Of a stretch of DNA of 64,000 nucleotides, positions 59,885 through 64,000 are shown one piece after another. Location of the stretch: assembly GCF_000499385.1 (NCBI RefSeq), contig NW_013655347.1:82295-146294 (forward strand). The letters are read 5' to 3'. Both the position numbers and the translations under genes were made by a program. A model generated the notes under the pieces. It saw only the letters and a list, made by a program, of their open reading frames with translations, made no database searches and was not told the DNA's origin. Position 1 is the stretch's first letter, and each line of letters begins with the position of its first letter. The stretch comes from Eimeria necatrix. Its lineage: Eukaryota > Apicomplexa > Conoidasida > Eucoccidiorida > Eimeriidae.

Positions 59885-60336
59885 CGATGCTGCAGCAGCT
59901 TCTTTGTCAGCAGTTGTGGCTAGCCAGCCATTTGCTGTTATTGAATTGCTAACAAATGCTGGGGGGCCCCCCCTTGCAGAAGACAGGGGGGCCCCCCTGG
60001 AGGGTCTTGTTGCTGCTGCTGCTGCGCTGCTGCAGCTGCAGCAGGGAGAAGCCGAAGTGCATGCAGTGTTTGCCTGCAGCAAGCTGCTGCTGCTGCTGCA
60101 GCACGCGCGAGAAGCAGCCGGGCCAGCCCAGAGCAGCAGCAGCAGCAGCAGCAGCAGCGGCAGCAGCAACGCTAACAACGGCAGCAGCAGCAGCAGCAGC
60201 AGCGGCTACTCCTGCACAGAGTGCAGCAGCTACATAACCAGCAGCAGCAGCAGCAGCGGCGCCCAAAGCAGCAGCAACGATAGCAGCAGAAGCAGCTACA
60301 GCAGCAGCAGCAGCAGCACCGTCAGCGACAGCTGTG

Positions 60337-60383
<47 letters not shown>

Positions 60384-60527
60384 GTCTCTTTTCTCATTGA
60401 AAGATGCCTGCGCTGTTTGCTGCGGGCCCCGCTGCATGCGTTTGGCGCTGCTGCAGCAGAAGTGGCATTTGGGGCTTTGGAGTTTTTGGAGAAGTCAATT
60501 AAAAAAGAAAAAGCAAAAATAAAAGCA

Positions 60528-60577
<50 letters not shown>

Positions 60578-60710
60578 TGTAGGCCCGCATTTGGAGAGAC
60601 ACGAGCTGCTGCAGCAGCTGCTTGCTGCTGCTAAGCAGCATGCGCAGCAGCAAGCAGCAAAGAGAGCAGCAGAGCTGCAGCCGAAGGAACTCATACATGT
60701 TGTTGCTGCT
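59028..60710 (+). CDS. Hypothetical homopolymer-rich protein, first exon
   Basis: An open frame of 561 codons from an ATG ends at a clean phase-0 donor (GCT|GTGAGT). I do not recognise the family. The first 80 residues are low-complexity (GGPLGGPLGG from GGGGCCCC DNA). Then come helical Leu/Ala/Gln-rich segments such as NRGPWQRLLQQLHRYSVPLL, SAYELAAVLLQHLA and FLIERCLRCLLRAPLHAFG, separated by Ala and Ser runs from CAG. Non-repetitive islands with mixed residues suggest a real helical-repeat protein, perhaps of the RAP/FAST or HEAT kind, but that is a guess. Possible continuation: exon 60954-61023, then from 61059 (phases fit) through a frame containing ELFSKDQRALLQVAAGVMSSRM, ending no later than 62020. 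The intron contains a telomere-like array. Confidence 0.5.
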
Positions 60711-60906
60711 GTGAGTCCTAAACCCTAAACCCTAAACCCTAAACCCTAATTCCGAAACCCTAAACCCTAAACCCTAATTCCGAAACCCTAAACCCTAATT
60801 CCGAGACCCTAAACCCTCGCCATTTTCACTGGCTGCGATTTTGCGCCGGGCTCTCGCCCCTCACTCCAGCCCCTTCTGCTGCTGCTGCTTCTGCTGCTGC
60901 TGCTAC

Positions 60907-60951
<45 letters not shown>

Positions 60952-62195
60952 AGGCCCTGCGGACTGGCAGTGCTGGCAGCTACTGGATGCCGGCGGTGAT
61001 GCGGCGCTGCTGCAGTTTGCGAGGTGGGGTTTTAATTTGAGGTGTATGTACACCTCAGAGTTTGCAGTTTGTGGCGCTGCAGCAAAAGGAGCAGCAGCAA
61101 AACACTTCTTTGCTGCTGCTGCTGCTGCTGCTGCAGAATTGTTCTCTAAAGACCAACGCGCCTTGCTGCAGGTGGCCGCCGGGGTGATGAGCAGCAGAAT
61201 GGCAGCAGTGGCGGCCCATCCTGCTGCTGCAGCAGCAGGAGCTGCAGCAGCAGCAGCAGCAGCAGGAGCTGCTGCTGCGCCTGCAGCAAAGAAGGAAGGA
61301 GGAAGAGGGTCTGGCAGCGAGCTGCTGCAGCGGAGAGAAAGAAGGGCCCAGGAGCTGCAGCAGCTGCAGCAGCTGCAGGAGCTGCAGCAGCTGCAGCAGC
61401 TGCAGCAGCTGCTGCAGTCCATTTTGCTGCTGCGGCTCTTCGAGCTGCCAAAGTCCTCAAATGTTTCTTGGACTTCTGGCCGAGCTCATTTGTCTTTTTA
61501 TTTAAAAGAAAAAACAAAACCCAAATTGTTTTTCGAGTCTTCTTCATCTTACTGTCCGAGGCTGCTGCGGCTTCCTTGCTGCTGCTGCTGCTGTCTTGCT
61601 GCTGCTGCCATTTCCTTGTTGCTGCTGTCATTCTCGCGTTGCTGTTCTATTCGCGTGCTGCTGCTGTGCTGCTCTTTTGCTGCTGCTCTGCTTCTCTTGC
61701 TGCTGTACTGCTCCTCTCGCTGCTGTTTCGTTGTTGCTGCTGCTGCTGTGCTGGTTGCTGCTGCTTTATTTCTTTTGCTGCTGCTTCATTTCTTTTGCTG
61801 CTGCTTCATTTCTTTTGCTGCTGCTGCGTTTCTGCTGGACTATTTATTTGCTGCGCTGCTTTTAGAGCCAAGTGCGAAGTCAGCAGCAGCAGAAGAGAAG
61901 CTGCAGGGAAGGGGAAGCAGCAGCAGGATCTGCAAGGGGGCGGCGTGGACTGAAACGGCAGCAAAATCGCCGCCTTTCGAGCCAAGAATAGAAGCATTTG
62001 AAGCAAAAATGGAATATTAAATGATTTAAAATGAATGTCGCGTTTAATTGGAAGGAATTCCGGAGGTTTCCGGTGGTTTCCGCGCTGCGGCGTTGGGGTG
62101 TATAGGCAGCTCGGCTGCAGAAGCTGCACGCGGCGCCGGAGCGCCCGACCGCGGACTTCAGTTGATTTCTTTTGGAAATAAAGTTGAAAGCGAAA
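60711..62195 (+). other. Region with uncertain downstream exons of the hypothetical gene
   Basis: The plus frame from 61,059 onward carries coding-like residues up to about 61,500 (ELLQRRERRAQELQQ, Gln-Leu repeats, LLLRLFELPKSS). After that it degrades into Leu/Cys/Phe runs from CTG DNA. A frame on the other strand is equally open, so strand and exon limits are not secure. The motif GGTGTATGTACACC at 61,041 sits just before the candidate acceptor at 61,058. Confidence 0.3.
60717..60817. repeat. Telomere-like CCCTAAA array at the start of an intron
   Basis: About ten AAACCCT units with interspersed AATTCCG variants begin six bases after the proposed donor of the hypothetical gene. A CTG array (60,909-60,952) lies at the other end of the same intron, directly before the acceptor. 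Confidence 0.85.
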
Positions 62196-62662
62196 ATGGA
62201 GGCTGGGGCTTTGAAAGTTTTCTCGGAATTGAAGAAACATGAGTTTTCAGAAGAGGTTTCCGCCGCGCTGTTCGCGGGCGCCGCGCAGGCGCTGGACCCC
62301 CGCGGGAAAGCTGAACTGCTCGCGCTGCTGCAGGAAGAGTCTTTGGAAAAAAAAGAAGAATTCGAAAAAGAAATTTCTTCTCGAGTTCTTCTTTGTCTCG
62401 CGAAGTCTTGGGAAGTCGTTTGCGCCTGTCACCGCCGGCGCGGCACGCTGGAGGCGCAGCTCTACGGCGCGCAGCTTCCGCAGGTTTGTGTTGCCTTTGA
62501 AGTGGCTTTCGTAATTTAAATTCAATTTAAAATGAATTTAAAATGAATTTAAATCGAATTTAAATTTGTTTTAATTCAATTAATAGTATTCCTCTTTGAA
62601 TTCGGTCCGAAAGCCGCGCTGCAGCGCCTGCAAAACCCGATTCAACAAAAACTTGAATGCAT

Positions 62663-62695
<33 letters not shown>

Positions 62696-62938
62696 CGAGA
62701 AAGCCCCGACCCGTGCATGCATGTGCTGCTGCTTCAGGTGTACATTGCTGCAGCACAAAAGTGCCTCGAAGCAGCAGACTTGAAAAGCTGCTGCTCCTCT
62801 CTTTCCAAGTGCAGCAGCTCCCTTGCTGCTGCGCTGCAGCTCGACGACCGCCTTCTCCGGTATTCCCTTTTGCTGCTCCTTCCACTTTCCCGCTTCCAAG
62901 CGCACAATACCCGCTGCTGCTGCTGCTGCTGCTGCTGC

Positions 62939-62983
<45 letters not shown>

Positions 62984-63246
62984 GCTGCTGCTGCTGCTGC
63001 TGCTGCTGCAGGAGCGCAGGGTACTTGCACGGGAGAGCTTCTGTGAACAGCATTCGCCTGCGTTGGGCTGAGACTTGGTGAGCAGCACTTTTTGTTTTTT
63101 GAACTTCAAAAGGACTTTTATTTTAATTTTTTTTAGGACTAAAATGCAATTAAAAGAAAAAAAAGAAATCCACAAAAGACACGCCGAGCCGCTGCAGCAG
63201 CAGCTCGCCGCCTGGCTCGCGGCGCCTCCAGAGGCAAGTGCAGCAA

Positions 63247-63296
<50 letters not shown>

Positions 63297-63431
63297 CAAA
63301 GTGGCATTTTGTTTAATTAAATGTATTTCTTCAGTTTGCTGCTTCGAATGTTTTGGGACTTTGCGCTTTGAGTCAAGAAGCTTTTAATGGCGGCGCGTGG
63401 AGGCCCGCTATGCTGCTGGCAGAAGCAGCAG

Positions 63432-63471
<40 letters not shown>

Positions 63472-63863
63472 TGAGGTAAGTCTCGTGAAGTCCGTGCTGC
63501 GCAGCAGCAGCAGCAGCAGCAGCAGCAACTCGTGCTGCTTCGCCAGTGTACGTACACCCCAGAAGAAGGCCCCGGACTCCGCAGCGCCCGCGCATGCGCA
63601 GCAGCACTTGCGGGAGATTGCTGCTTCCAGTAATTTTAATTTTAATTTTAATTTAATTTTAATTTTAATTTTAATTTTAATTTAACTTAATTTTAATTTA
63701 ATTCATTCTTTGCTGCTGCTGCTTGTTCAAACAGACTCAAAGACATGCAGCAAGCAGCAGCAAAGCTGCAGCAGGCGCTGCTGCTGCTGCTTGCTGCTGA
63801 CCAGAAACACTCCCCCCTCTACTGGCATGTCTTGGCCCTCAGCTGCTGCGCCGAGCTCGCGCT

Positions 63864-63905
<42 letters not shown>

Positions 63906-64000
63906 CAGGAGCGAAAGGTAGTTGGGATATTTTGCTTTTGTAGACGGAAATATTATTTATTTATTTTATTTTATTTCCCTTTTTAAAGCAGCAGCTCAAA
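62196..64000 (+). CDS. Multi-exon hypothetical protein, possibly TPR-like, incomplete at the window end
   Basis: Proposed exons: 62196-62483 (MEAGALKVFSELKKHEF start, 96 residues), an unresolved exon near 62,593-62,710, 62738-62859 (VYIAAAQKCLEAADLKSCCSSLSKC), 63012-63077, 63137-63233, 63335-63475 or longer (FAASNVLGLCALSQEAFNGG), and a last one from about 63,742 to past 63,903 (QKHSPLYWHVLALSCCAEL). Exons 3 to 6 join in phase (2, 2, 0). The helix-turn-helix look, with small residues and W-x-x-LA patterns, resembles TPR or PCI-type helical repeats, but I cannot name the family. Ala and Gln runs interrupt exons. The 63,234 donor appears to be GC (GAG|GCAAGT). The 3' end lies outside the window. 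Confidence 0.45.
62914..63011. repeat. CTG array filling the 3' half of an intron
   Basis: About 30 CTG triplets with a CCG and a CGC interruption run directly into the acceptor TGCTGCAG at 63,011. Introns in this segment commonly use a CTG run in place of a normal polypyrimidine tract. Confidence 0.85.
63250..63298. repeat. CAG array in an intron
   Basis: Fifteen or so CAG triplets, ending CAACAGCAAAG, inside the intron bounded by the proposed GC donor at 63,234 and the acceptor at 63,334. On the plus strand it reads as Gln or Ser if the intron were retained. Confidence 0.8.

Noticed and set aside
60826..61631. Minus-strand Ser/Cys/Ala-rich frames as a gene
   Set aside because: They arise from CTG triplets. 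The plus strand has better islands of mixed composition, although the call there is also weak.

Overview
The window looks like a nuclear chromosome segment of an Eimeria species (coccidian apicomplexan). Reasons: (i) dense CAG/CTG triplet tracts read in several frames, giving homopolymers of Ala, Gln, Ser and Leu; (ii) interstitial AAACCCT/TTTAGGG telomere-like repeats; (iii) intron-containing genes with GT-AG, and probably some GC-AG, junctions; (iv) a cluster of tyrosine-rich GAM56-type oocyst-wall precursor genes. I cannot assign the species from sequence alone.

Layout. About 1-6 kb and 46.5-64 kb are repeat-rich (CAG, GGGGCCCC, telomere-like and AT-rich arrays). About 6-46 kb is almost free of CAG arrays and has long intergenic stretches. 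This matches the alternating repeat-rich and repeat-poor segments described for Eimeria chromosomes.

Left part (3.7-19.1 kb): four paralogous histidine-phosphatase (phosphoglycerate-mutase-like) genes. Each has an N-terminal membrane segment and a phase-1 intron just after the catalytic motif. The first two keep the RH[G/A] motif; the last two have lost both that motif and the downstream phosphate-binding Arg, so they are probably pseudoenzymes. Then come two divergent housekeeping genes: signal peptidase complex subunit SPC3 (-) and spliceosomal SmE (+, with a telomere-like repeat inside an intron).

Centre (26.6-39.2 kb): one very large nine-exon gene on the minus strand, about 3,800 residues. 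It is a membrane-anchored protein with several fasciclin (FAS1)-type segments. Two of them are split at an equivalent strand by very long low-complexity insertions (about 1,790 and 1,030 residues) of polyampholyte and Ser/Thr/Arg repeats. It is followed by a complete USP14/Ubp6-type deubiquitinase gene (40.8-44.1 kb).

Right part: three GAM56-family genes in tandem on the plus strand (46.7-55.9 kb). The middle one contains a 100-N assembly gap. The first two share a probable tiny terminal exon. After them come PNO1/Dim2 (ribosome biogenesis, minus strand), an unrecognised homopolymer-rich gene, and the 5' part of a multi-exon, possibly TPR-like gene that runs off the window.

Exon boundaries were placed by eye from splice consensus, phase and family conservation. 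No alignment or RNA evidence was available.
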